From Clostridiales bacterium (GTDB lineage Bacteria > Bacillota > Clostridia > Lachnospirales > WQUN01), in NCBI GenBank assembly GCA_031271275.1, contig JAISWA010000279.1:1-6486 (forward strand): DNA of 6,486 bases. Reading direction: 5' to 3'. Under the pieces are notes generated by a model. It was not told where the DNA came from. It saw only the letters and a program-made list of their open reading frames with translations, and searched no databases. The position numbers and the translations under genes are program-made. Shown here piece by piece: positions 1 through 6,101 of this stretch. Within the stretch, counting starts at the first letter, position 1. Each line of letters begins with the position of its first letter.

Positions 1-302
1 ATCAATAAAAAGCTGCGGGGTTTTATAACCTCGCCCATGGAAAAATGTTTTTGTTCGCAGACCGCCAAAACCCCCTGGGGCGTTTTGGTGTCGCACACCG
101 CGTCAAAAAGGGAGTCCCGTAATATCTTTACTTCCGCGCGGCGCTGATACCGGGAAAGGGACGGCGCGTATCTTTCCGCGCACACGAAGTACGCGATTTT
201 CCAATCCTCCGGTATTTCGTTTACGGTTTTCTCGCCTTCCACGATGAATTGGTTCAGCTCGTCGCGGCCCTTTTTGGTTTTAAGGCGTTTTAAATTTTTC
301 AC
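1..302 (-). CDS. TrmH/SpoU-family rRNA 2'-O-methyltransferase, N-terminal part (partial)
   Basis: Only the first 100 codons are in the window; the gene continues past the left edge. The visible protein fits the N-terminal substrate-binding domain of TrmH/SpoU-family RNA methyltransferases. A basic LKRLKTKKGR stretch (residues 4-13) is followed by FIVEGEKTV (19-27) and later DTKTPQGVLAV (71-81), which resembles the family's 'D..TPQG..AV' signature. The family's knotted SPOUT catalytic domain, which uses S-adenosylmethionine to methylate ribose 2'-OH in rRNA, would lie outside the window. I chose the GTG start because a GGAGAGGGG ribosome binding site precedes it by 9 bases. The frame stays open upstream, and ATT at 309-311 would restore the 'N..VK' start common in the family, so the start is not certain. 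It is transcribed divergently from lysA. The exact rRNA target cannot be told from this domain. Confidence 0.85.
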   Translation of the reverse strand, partial: MKNLKRLKTKKGRDELNQFIVEGEKTVNEIPEDWKIAYFVCAERYAPSLSRYQRRAEVKILRDSLFDAVCDTKTPQGVLAVCEQKHFSMGEVIKPRSFLL

Positions 303-320
303 GTTTCCAATCCCCTCTCC

Positions 321-349
321 TTGCGGCTTTTGCCGTGTTTTACTATAAT
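321..349 (+). promoter_or_regulatory. Sigma-A-type promoter for lysA
   Basis: A perfect -10 box TATAAT lies at 344-349. TTGCGG at 321-326, 17 bases upstream, can act as the -35 box; it matches TTGACA only in the TTG. Transcription would start near 356, leaving a leader of about 28 bases. That is far too short for a lysine riboswitch or T-box. The spacer holds a small perfect inverted repeat, CGGC-TTTT-GCCG (324-335), which may be chance. The -10 box and spacing are strong, the -35 weak. Confidence 0.6.
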
Positions 350-368
350 TCCCCGTGAATATCAACAA

Positions 369-375
369 AAAGGAG
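369..375 (+). promoter_or_regulatory. Ribosome binding site fixing the lysA start
   Basis: AAAGGAG sits 8 bases before the ATG at 384. This selects ATG 384 over the in-frame TTG at 321. The TTG lies on the promoter -35 box, so it would be upstream of the predicted transcript start. Confidence 0.8.
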
Positions 376-383
376 TTTTGCCG

Positions 384-1640
384 ATGAAATTGAACGGGAA
401 AGTAACCGACGCGCTGAATTTTTTCCAGGGGAACGAGCCGCACGCGCTTACCAGGGAATACGGCAGCCCGCTGTATGTGTACAACGAGCGGATTTTTCGA
501 AAAAGCTGCCGCGATATTAAAGGCATGTGCGAGTACCCGAAGTTTTTTGTCAATTATTCCGTCAAGGCCAACTCTAACCTGACGCTTTTGAAAATCGCGC
601 GGGAGGAGGGCCTTCGCGCCGACGCCACAAGCCAGGGGGAAGCGGTGGCAATACTCGCGGCGGGGTATCAGCCGGAGGAAATTTTTTATGTGGTCAACAA
701 TGTTTCCGCCGCCGAATTGAATTTTGCCGTTGAAAAAAACATTACCGTAAGCGTGGACTCGCTTTCGCAGCTCGAGACCTTCGGGCAGCTTAACCCCGGC
801 AAGCGCGTTTCCGTCCGGCTTAACCCCGGCATTGGCGCGGGGCACCACGAAAAAGTCGTCACCGGCGGCGACCGTACCAAATTCGGCGTCAACGAGGCGT
901 ACATACCGGACATCAAGCGCATTTTAGAAAAATATGATTTAAAATTGGCGGGAATCAATCAGCATATCGGTTCGCTGATTATGGACGGCTCACTGTTTCT
1001 CGCGGGGGTTCAAAATCTTTTGAAAATCGCCCGGCAGTTTGACGACCTTGACTTCATCGACCTCGGCGGCGGGTTTGGCGTACCGTATCAAAAGCAGGAA
1101 GGCGAAGAACCCCTCGACATTGAAAGCCTCGGAAAGCTGCTTTCAAAATTTATGCACGAGTTTTCCGAATCCTACGGGAAGGAACTGCGCTTTATGGTGG
1201 AACCCGGCAGGTATATTCCGGCGGAAAGCGGCGTATTGCTCGGCACGGTTCACGCCATCAAAAACAACGGCTTTGTGAAATACGCCGGGACCGACCTCGG
1301 TTTTTCCGTTTTCGCGCGGCCCATGCTCTACGACGCCCACCACGATATAGAAGTGTACCGGGATTCGGATGAAATCATGGAGCACCCCATAAAAATGATT
1401 AATATTGTGGGGAACATGTGCGAATCGGGGGATTATATCGCCCGGGAAAGGTACTTACCCGCCCTGCGCGTCGGCGACGTGCTCGGCGTTTTGGACGCGG
1501 GCGCTTACGGTTACGCCATGAGCTCCCAGTACAACTACCGGGCGCGGCCCGCCGAAGTGTTGATTTGCGAGGACGGAACGCGAAAGTTAATCCGGCGGCG
1601 CGACACTTACGAAGACATGCTTGCGAATATGATTTTTTAA
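384..1640 (+). CDS. lysA: Diaminopimelate decarboxylase (LysA-like, PLP fold type III)
   Basis: This 418-residue cytoplasmic enzyme is predicted to decarboxylate meso-diaminopimelate to L-lysine. Its length is typical of LysA. Nearly all landmarks of fold-type III PLP decarboxylases are present. YSVKAN (58-63) carries the PLP-binding Lys61. RLNPG is at 145-149, TKFGV at 165-169, and QHIGS at 193-197 with His194 over the PLP ring. GGGFG (228-232) and EPGR (273-276) bind the phosphate. CESGD (346-350) supplies the active-site Cys346 from the partner subunit of the dimer. GAYGYAMSSQYN (373-384) is the C-terminal substrate/PLP tyrosine region. No dap genes are adjacent, so the gene seems to be a single unit with its own promoter and terminator. 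Related decarboxylases such as carboxynorspermidine decarboxylase share the fold. The CESGD and YNYRARP motifs and the overall length favour LysA. Confidence 0.9.
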   Translation: MKLNGKVTDALNFFQGNEPHALTREYGSPLYVYNERIFRKSCRDIKGMCEYPKFFVNYSVKANSNLTLLKIAREEGLRADATSQGEAVAILAAGYQPEEIFYVVNNVSAAELNFAVEKNITVSVDSLSQLETFGQLNPGKRVSVRLNPGIGAGHHEKVVTGGDRTKFGVNEAYIPDIKRILEKYDLKLAGINQHIGSLIMDGSLFLAGVQNLLKIARQFDDLDFIDLGGGFGVPYQKQEGEEPLDIESLGKLLSKFMHEFSESYGKELRFMVEPGRYIPAESGVLLGTVHAIKNNGFVKYAGTDLGFSVFARPMLYDAHHDIEVYRDSDEIMEHPIKMINIVGNMCESGDYIARERYLPALRVGDVLGVLDAGAYGYAMSSQYNYRARPAEVLICEDGTRKLIRRRDTYEDMLANMIF

Positions 1641-1643
1641 TAC

Positions 1644-1678
1644 AAAAATCCCCGGAGCAAAAAGCTCCGGGGATTTTT
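1644..1678. terminator. Bidirectional intrinsic terminator between lysA and the division operon
   Basis: A perfect 15-bp inverted repeat (1644-1658 and 1664-1678) closes on a five-A loop. The GC core is CCCCGGAGC, flanked by A5 on one side and T5 on the other, so either strand yields a GC hairpin followed by a U run. It begins 3 bases after the lysA stop and lies 26 bases past the yggT stop, so it can end both convergent transcripts. Confidence 0.93.
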
Positions 1679-1704
1679 AAGGAGAGGGATAAAGTAAAAA
1701 TACT

Positions 1705-1992
1705 TTAACGCAGTATGCCCATCAAAAAACTGATTATAATATTTCTGACCACGTCGATTAAAAAAAAGACGATGATAGGCGAAAAATCCAGAACCATACC
1801 CGGCCCGCCAAGGGGCGACCTGCGTATAAGGTTGCGAACCGGCGCGAGGATGGGCTCGGTAACGGAAAACAGCAACCGCACAGGCTTGGCGTTATGCACC
1901 ATGGGAAACCACGAAAGCAGCACGCGTATAAGCAGCGCGTAACTTAAAATCCTGAAAAAATAATCCACTGCGGTTATGAGAATATTGTTCAT
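1705..1992 (-). CDS. yggT: YggT/YlmG-family membrane protein
   Basis: This small 95-residue integral membrane protein of the YggT (YlmG) family has no agreed biochemical activity. Family members lie beside sepF in many Gram-positive bacteria and are linked to cell-envelope or division functions. Two hydrophobic segments are visible, about residues 8-28 and 70-93. Between them is the conserved loop TEPILAPVRNLIRR (45-58), followed by DFSPIIVFFLI (69-79) at the start of the second segment; both are hallmarks of the family. The length is normal for a single-repeat member. Its ATG overlaps the sepF stop codon as ATGA, so its translation is probably coupled to SepF. It is the last gene of the operon and is followed by the bidirectional terminator. 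Confidence 0.92.
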   Translation of the reverse strand: MNNILITAVDYFFRILSYALLIRVLLSWFPMVHNAKPVRLLFSVTEPILAPVRNLIRRSPLGGPGMVLDFSPIIVFFLIDVVRNIIISFLMGILR

Positions 1993-2552
1993 CTGAACGA
2001 GGAAACCTTTTTAAAGTCAAACCCCACCGAAGCCAGTTCCTCTTTCATCTCACCGGTTACCTGCACGCCCGCGGGGGCGATGATAAAAATTTCGTTTGAA
2101 ATACGCTCGATATCGCCGTTGAGCGAATAGCAAGAGCCGCCCAAAAAGTCCGCTATGCGCTGCGCCTTCGCGCGGTCAACGCCTTCGAGGTTCACGACGC
2201 AAGCCTTGCCGCTTTTAATATAGTCGCAGATGTAGGTCGCGTCGGGTACGTCGGTTGGACAGGTAAGAACCACGGAAAACCTCGATTCGGTATAGGAATT
2301 TTTAAAGTCGATAACATTACTGGGGCGGGAAGACGACTTTTGCCGGTTCGAGCCGATATGGTTTATTTCCGGGCGCTCGTAACGGTTTTCCCTTTGCGGC
2401 TCTCTCTCGGCTTCATAATAGCCTTCCGCCGCTTCGGGGTCATTGTATTCCGACTGCTCGGAATATTCGACGTCTTCTTCGCTGTAATAATCATCCGAGC
2501 TAAGCAGTTTTCTTCTTAAACTGTCGATAATGCCGGTTATGCCTTGTTTCAT
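1989..2552 (-). CDS. sepF: Cell division protein SepF
   Basis: SepF binds the C-terminal tail of FtsZ and tethers FtsZ filaments to the membrane at the division site. The 187-residue protein has the expected layout. Residues 1-17 can form an amphipathic membrane-binding helix (hydrophobic I, I, L and L with basic R/K). Residues 20-62 are an acidic, tyrosine-rich linker, probably disordered. Residues 90-175 form the conserved SepF core, with VVNLEGVDRAKAQRIADFLGG (119-139), CYSLNGDIERI (141-151) and EIFIIAP (154-160). The glycines at 138-139 fall where the B. subtilis dimer-interface glycine is found. It is longer than the roughly 150 residues of B. subtilis SepF, mainly because of the linker. 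A consensus AGGAGG sits 8 bases before the ATG. It lies between the YlmE-like gene and yggT, the classical order. Confidence 0.95.
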   Translation of the reverse strand: MKQGITGIIDSLRRKLLSSDDYYSEEDVEYSEQSEYNDPEAAEGYYEAEREPQRENRYERPEINHIGSNRQKSSSRPSNVIDFKNSYTESRFSVVLTCPTDVPDATYICDYIKSGKACVVNLEGVDRAKAQRIADFLGGSCYSLNGDIERISNEIFIIAPAGVQVTGEMKEELASVGFDFKKVSSFR

Positions 2553-2560
2553 CGGAACGC

Positions 2561-2566
2561 CCTCCT
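2561..2566 (-). promoter_or_regulatory. Consensus ribosome binding site of sepF
   Basis: AGGAGG lies 8 bases before the sepF ATG, inside the 38-base gap after the upstream gene. It is the best Shine-Dalgarno match in the operon and suggests that sepF is translated strongly and independently of the gene before it. Confidence 0.75.
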
Positions 2567-2590
2567 GTTTGTATAAATTTCTCCTCTGTT

Positions 2591-3280
2591 TTATGCCCTC
2601 CCGCCAAACAGTGCCGTGCCCAAACGAACCATGTTCGAGCCTTCTTCTATCGCGACGGCGTAATCATTTGACATTCCCATGGACAAGATGGACATATCCG
2701 CATTATATAAAATATTCCTTCCTATGTCTATATATTTATTGAACATTTTTTTAAAAAGAAGCCTGTTTTCTTCCGGTTTTTTTACAAAAGGCGCGACGCA
2801 CATCAACCCCTTGATACGTATGTTCGGAAAAGCAGACAAATGTTCGGCAAATCCTTCTATTTGAGACAGGTCTACCCCGTACTTGGTGTCCTCTGCGCCT
2901 ATGTTTACCTCGATGAGAATATCCGCGATTTTTTCCCGCTGTTTCGCCCTTTTGTCTATTTCTTCCGCAAGGTTTACGCTGTCCACGGATTGAATCAGTT
3001 TTACTTTGTCGATAATATACTTGACTTTGTTAGTTTGCAGATGGCCAATCATATGCCAGTCGGGTTCCGGTGAAAATACTCCGTACTTCGCAAGCAGCTC
3101 CTGCGCCCGGTTTTCCCCGAGCTCAAAGCGCCCGAGGGAAAGCAGTTCCCCTATCCGCTCCGGCGGCAGCGTTTTTGTGACGGCGACAAGCGTAATGTCT
3201 TTTGCGGCGCGCCCGCTTTTGTTCGCCGCTTTTTCGATTGTATCAAGGATTTTCGATAAATTTTCTTGTATTTCAGACAT
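2591..3280 (-). CDS. yggS: YggS/YlmE/PLPBP-family pyridoxal phosphate homeostasis protein
   Basis: This 229-residue cytoplasmic PLP-binding protein has the single TIM-barrel fold of the YggS/PROSC family. The family has no proven catalytic reaction; members help balance PLP and amino- and keto-acid pools. The motifs are almost complete: VAVTKT (33-38) with the PLP-binding Lys36, GENRAQE (55-61), WHMIGHLQTNK (75-85), SVDS (98-101), KYGV (133-136), GLM (158-160), LSMGMSNDY (199-207) and EEGSNMVRLGTALFG (212-226). I chose ATG 3280 because family members begin M-x-x-I-x-x-NL, as here, and GGGAAGG sits 9 bases upstream. An in-frame ATG at 3301 overlaps the previous stop codon (ATGA) and would add seven residues. 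It corresponds to B. subtilis YlmE, which also precedes sepF. Confidence 0.93.
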   Translation of the reverse strand: MSEIQENLSKILDTIEKAANKSGRAAKDITLVAVTKTLPPERIGELLSLGRFELGENRAQELLAKYGVFSPEPDWHMIGHLQTNKVKYIIDKVKLIQSVDSVNLAEEIDKRAKQREKIADILIEVNIGAEDTKYGVDLSQIEGFAEHLSAFPNIRIKGLMCVAPFVKKPEENRLLFKKMFNKYIDIGRNILYNADMSILSMGMSNDYAVAIEEGSNMVRLGTALFGGRA

Positions 3281-3289
3281 AATATAGGA

Positions 3290-3296
3290 CCTTCCC
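3290..3296 (-). promoter_or_regulatory. Ribosome binding site supporting the inner yggS start
   Basis: GGGAAGG lies 9 bases before the ATG at 3280. The alternative ATG at 3301 has only GAGG about 15 bases upstream, which is too distant to work well. It could still be used through coupling to the upstream stop codon, which it overlaps by four bases. Confidence 0.5.
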
Positions 3297-3297
3297 G

Positions 3298-4962
3298 TCA
3301 TTTTATGATTTGCCCGTCCTCAATCCCCGCGGCGTCCGTGACGATGTAGTCGTAAGTGCGAATACCCTGACTCAGGCCCGTGTCCAGTACCACATAGCCG
3401 CTGGCGCTTGAGGTGTTGTCGTCGAGGATGATATGCCGGAATTCCGCGACGCCGTTGTTAACCCGGTAAACGCCTTGCTCGGTAACGGCTTCCGTGACGG
3501 TGTACTCAGGAAGCCCTTCTTTGTTACCGAATAAAATATCGCCTTGCGCCACCTGCCCCAACCGCACCCATATATAACTGTACGCGTCGTCGCTCCATGT
3601 GACCGAAACCTGCGTCTGCGTATTCCCTTCCGCGTTCTTCTTCAATATAAACCGGCTGTTGCCTTCGCTGTGGATATAGTTTAGGGGAACGGGATAAAAA
3701 TCATGGGTGGTAATCGCCGTGGCGGAAATCTTTAACCCGGTGTGGACGCTGTCCGTGGTTTTAAAGCGGACGCTGCGCGTATTCATGTAATCGATAATAT
3801 TTTTTGTAATTTTATACAAAACAAAACTCTCGCTGTAACCTGGATTGATAAGACTCAACTCCGCCGAAACCGGCTGAAATTCTTCGGCGTTCTTTAAACT
3901 TTCCACATAAATCGTCGAATGGGCGCCTTCGGTAACGTCTTCAAGCAGTTCGTTCGGCACGTAAGCGGCAACGTACCATTCGTTGCTCGCCACAATTTTA
4001 AATACCGGGTCGCCCGTTTTAACTTCTTTTAACGGGTTGAGCTGGTTATAATCCACCGTCATCAGCGTCTGCTCACGGGACAGCTCTTTCATGGTCTCGA
4101 AAGTAAGCGTTTCCTCCATGCCGTCTATGACAGGCACCACAAGCCCGCCCACCCCGGGGACTATTCCCTTCTCAAACGTTCCCAGTCTGGAAATCAGCTG
4201 CTGCTGCTGAAGGCCCAAATCGTTCTTAACGCTCCAGTTTTCATCCACGATCATTTGATTCCGGCTTTCAATGCGTTGGGAAAGGTCGTTTTTAAGCGTG
4301 TAAATATCCGGGATGCTCAAATCGATAAAATGGTTCAGCCTGCCGTCCACGATGTTTTTTATCTGCCCGTTGATTCGCTGAATCGCGGGGTCGGCGGGCG
4401 AAATATCCTTCCGCGTCTGCTGAAGCTGCGCGAGCTGTTCCTCGATAGACGCGAGGTTTTCGTTAATATCCTCCACAGACTCCACGTCCTGAATGCTGCA
4501 CACCTGCGTATCGGGCTTAACGCGGGCGTATTCCCCCACGTTGAACATAACGCGCCCGTCCCGTTCCGCCGTGTACACATGCTCATCCCGCACGACTATA
4601 CCGGAAAGCACCCTCGGAAGGTCGATGCTGCCGGTTTTTATCACTTCCGTAGCCACATGGGGCGTCATAAGGAACGTATAGACCGAGCTCAGCAAATATA
4701 CGATTACAAAAATAAAAAACACGCCCGCGACAGCCGTAACCGAGCGGTTGATATTCCGCTTGGAAATACGCCGGCGGGGAGGGTTTTGCTGAGACGGGCG
4801 CTTATGCGGGCTTTGCGGGTCTTTCCGCTGTTGCGAATGCCCGGGTTTTTCCCGGCGGGGGCTGCCGTACATTTCGTCGGAAGGGCGGCTGCCCCGGGGC
4901 ATGGGCGGCGGCGGCTTCCTGCCGTAATGGCTGTGGGAACGGGCGTTGCGGTATCTATCCAT
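3298..4962 (-). CDS. HlyD-like (membrane-fusion-type) single-pass membrane protein
   Basis: This is a 554-residue protein of unproven function. Residues 1-72 are a cytoplasmic tail very rich in Pro, Arg, Lys, Ser and Gln. One membrane segment follows at about 74-98, and the rest should lie outside the cell. The exported part resembles HlyD/membrane-fusion adaptors: a first half of a lipoyl-like beta domain at about 117-158 (GRVMFNVGEYARVKPDTQV), a helical, Gln- and Glu-rich coiled-coil region at about 160-262, and a second beta half at about 268-355 (VKTGDPVFKIVASNEWYVAAYV). A C-terminal beta-rich region runs to the end. AAAGAGG lies 11 bases before the ATG. No ABC transporter or other export partner is encoded nearby. 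The gene heads the operon and its stop overlaps an in-frame upstream ATG of yggS, so a division or envelope role is inferred from context only. The beta-domain boundaries are approximate. Confidence 0.75.
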   Translation of the reverse strand: MDRYRNARSHSHYGRKPPPPMPRGSRPSDEMYGSPRREKPGHSQQRKDPQSPHKRPSQQNPPRRRISKRNINRSVTAVAGVFFIFVIVYLLSSVYTFLMTPHVATEVIKTGSIDLPRVLSGIVVRDEHVYTAERDGRVMFNVGEYARVKPDTQVCSIQDVESVEDINENLASIEEQLAQLQQTRKDISPADPAIQRINGQIKNIVDGRLNHFIDLSIPDIYTLKNDLSQRIESRNQMIVDENWSVKNDLGLQQQQLISRLGTFEKGIVPGVGGLVVPVIDGMEETLTFETMKELSREQTLMTVDYNQLNPLKEVKTGDPVFKIVASNEWYVAAYVPNELLEDVTEGAHSTIYVESLKNAEEFQPVSAELSLINPGYSESFVLYKITKNIIDYMNTRSVRFKTTDSVHTGLKISATAITTHDFYPVPLNYIHSEGNSRFILKKNAEGNTQTQVSVTWSDDAYSYIWVRLGQVAQGDILFGNKEGLPEYTVTEAVTEQGVYRVNNGVAEFRHIILDDNTSSASGYVVLDTGLSQGIRTYDYIVTDAAGIEDGQIIK

Positions 4963-4980
4963 TATTTTTTAATCCTCTTT

Positions 4981-5010
4981 GAATTTTCTGCGAAAACCAA
5001 ACATAAACAT
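4981..5010 (+). promoter_or_regulatory. Candidate sigma-E (sporulation) promoter for ylbJ
   Basis: GAATTTT at 4981-4987 differs by one base from the sigma-E -35 consensus KMATATT. After a 14-base spacer, CATAAACA at 5002-5009 matches the -10 consensus CATACANT at five of its seven fixed positions. B. subtilis ylbJ is a sigma-E-controlled sporulation gene, which makes the match plausible. A short AT-rich gap could produce it by chance. I found no clear sigma-A promoter on either strand of this divergent 83-base region. Confidence 0.3.
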
Positions 5011-5045
5011 GTAGAAAGACAATCCTTAAACGGGACGGTGCAAAA

Positions 5046-6101
5046 ATGGCTTACGCGTTCCCGCGAATCAGGCGGGCTAAGCGGAGAATTTTCTTAATAA
5101 TTATACCAACGCTCGCGGGCTTGTTCAATGTTTTCCTTATCTTTTTCCCAACGGAAGCGCTTGCCGCGGCGCGGGAGGGCCTGCTGCTGTGGTTTAACAA
5201 CGTGCTGCCCTCGCTGTTGCCGTTTATCGTGGGAATCAATATTTTACGCGGCGCGGGCGCGGTGCGCTTTATCGGGGAAATTTTATCGCCCGTCATGCGC
5301 CCGGTTTTTAACGTGTCCGGCGCGGGAGGGTTCGCGTTAATCACCGGGCTGACTTCCGGCTACCCCATGGGCGCTAAAACCGTGGCGGAACTGCGCCGGG
5401 AAAACAGTATTTCTCAGGCGGAAGCGCAACGGCTTATGGCGTTTTGCAATAACGCGGGTCCGGTTTTTATTTTGGGGGTCGCGGGGACGGGGCTGTTCGG
5501 CAGCGCGGAGGCTGGGTACCGCCTCTGGTTTTCCCATGTGGCGGCGGCGCTTTGCGTGGGGCTTATCATGCGGTTTTATAAAAAAGAAGCGGTAAAATCG
5601 CGTGTTTCCGGGGAAAATGTTTTAAATAACGCGGTGGAGGAATTTAGAAAATTCCGCAGAAAAAATGACTGCTCCATAGGTCGGGTGCTTGGCGACGGCA
5701 TGATGGACGCGATACGTTCCGTTACCGCGGTAGGCGGGTTCATTATTTTATTTTGCGTACTGGTGAAGGCGCTGGAAGTTACGGGGGCGATAAACGCCGG
5801 GCGGGACGCGGACGGGGGATTGTTAAAAGGAATACTGACGGGACTGCTTGAGATGACGAACGGTATTAAAATTTTAGCGCAGCCGACGGTTTCAAGGGGA
5901 TTGGCGCGCGCTGCCGTTACCCCGGCGAAATTGTCCTGCGCCGCGGCGGTGATTACCTTCGGCGGGTTCTCCATACACGCGCAGACGCTGCATTTTATTA
6001 GGGGAACGGATATAAAAACCGCGCCTTATTTGATTTGCAAATTAACCGGCGCGGTGTTGGCGGGGGGGATATGTTGGCTGACTTGTATTACGACAATCTA
6101 A
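5046..6101 (+). CDS. ylbJ: YlbJ-like sporulation integral membrane protein (nucleoside-recognition/Gate domain)
   Basis: This 351-residue polytopic membrane protein resembles YlbJ, which B. subtilis makes in the mother cell and needs for proper spore formation; its transported substrate is not established. Hydrophobic segments are visible at about 14-34, 52-69, 91-107, 138-152, 160-176, 223-246, 292-312 and 327-348. Signature motifs are LLLWFNNVLPSLLPF (46-60), GLTSGYPMGAK (101-111), FCNNAGP (133-139) and FGGFSIHAQ (305-313). The two Gly/Asn-rich motifs fit the paired Gate repeats of the family. The charged loop at 178-212 separates the two halves. The start has only a weak GGGACGGTG-like ribosome binding site, but the basic N-terminus (RIRRAKRR) just before the first membrane segment suits a cytoplasmic beginning. 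It is divergent from the division operon. Its last 14 bases overlap the end of the opposite gene. It indicates an endospore former. Confidence 0.88.
   Translation: MAYAFPRIRRAKRRIFLIIIPTLAGLFNVFLIFFPTEALAAAREGLLLWFNNVLPSLLPFIVGINILRGAGAVRFIGEILSPVMRPVFNVSGAGGFALITGLTSGYPMGAKTVAELRRENSISQAEAQRLMAFCNNAGPVFILGVAGTGLFGSAEAGYRLWFSHVAAALCVGLIMRFYKKEAVKSRVSGENVLNNAVEEFRKFRRKNDCSIGRVLGDGMMDAIRSVTAVGGFIILFCVLVKALEVTGAINAGRDADGGLLKGILTGLLEMTNGIKILAQPTVSRGLARAAVTPAKLSCAAAVITFGGFSIHAQTLHFIRGTDIKTAPYLICKLTGAVLAGGICWLTCITTI

Noticed and set aside
321..383. N-terminal extension of LysA from TTG 321
   Set aside because: The TTG lies in the predicted -35 box, and the ATG at 384 has a well-placed AAAGGAG and gives the normal protein length.
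788..831. Two copies of GCTTAACCCCGGCA (788-801 and 818-831) in lysA
   Set aside because: They are 30 bases apart in the same frame and both encode LNPG. The second belongs to the conserved RLNPG motif, so this is codon coincidence rather than a repeat element.
1691..1706. Inverted repeat AAAGTA-AAAA-TACTTT at the yggT stop
   Set aside because: It is a six-pair stem of mostly A-T pairs and too weak to matter beside the strong GC-rich terminator 13 bases further on.
4981..5040. Sigma-A promoter for the leftward division operon
   Set aside because: Leftward TTGTCT and TATGTT boxes exist but are only 11 bases apart, and no other pair has acceptable spacing, so I did not annotate one.
4255..5097. 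A 280-codon rightward open frame antisense to the HlyD-like gene
   Set aside because: It lies almost wholly inside a well-supported gene in the opposite direction, shows no recognisable domain and is rich in Arg, His and Val as expected of a complementary frame. It also crosses the start of ylbJ.
5576..5974. A 132-codon leftward open frame inside ylbJ
   Set aside because: It is a Ser/Pro/Thr-rich shadow frame with no family motifs, opposite a clear membrane protein gene.
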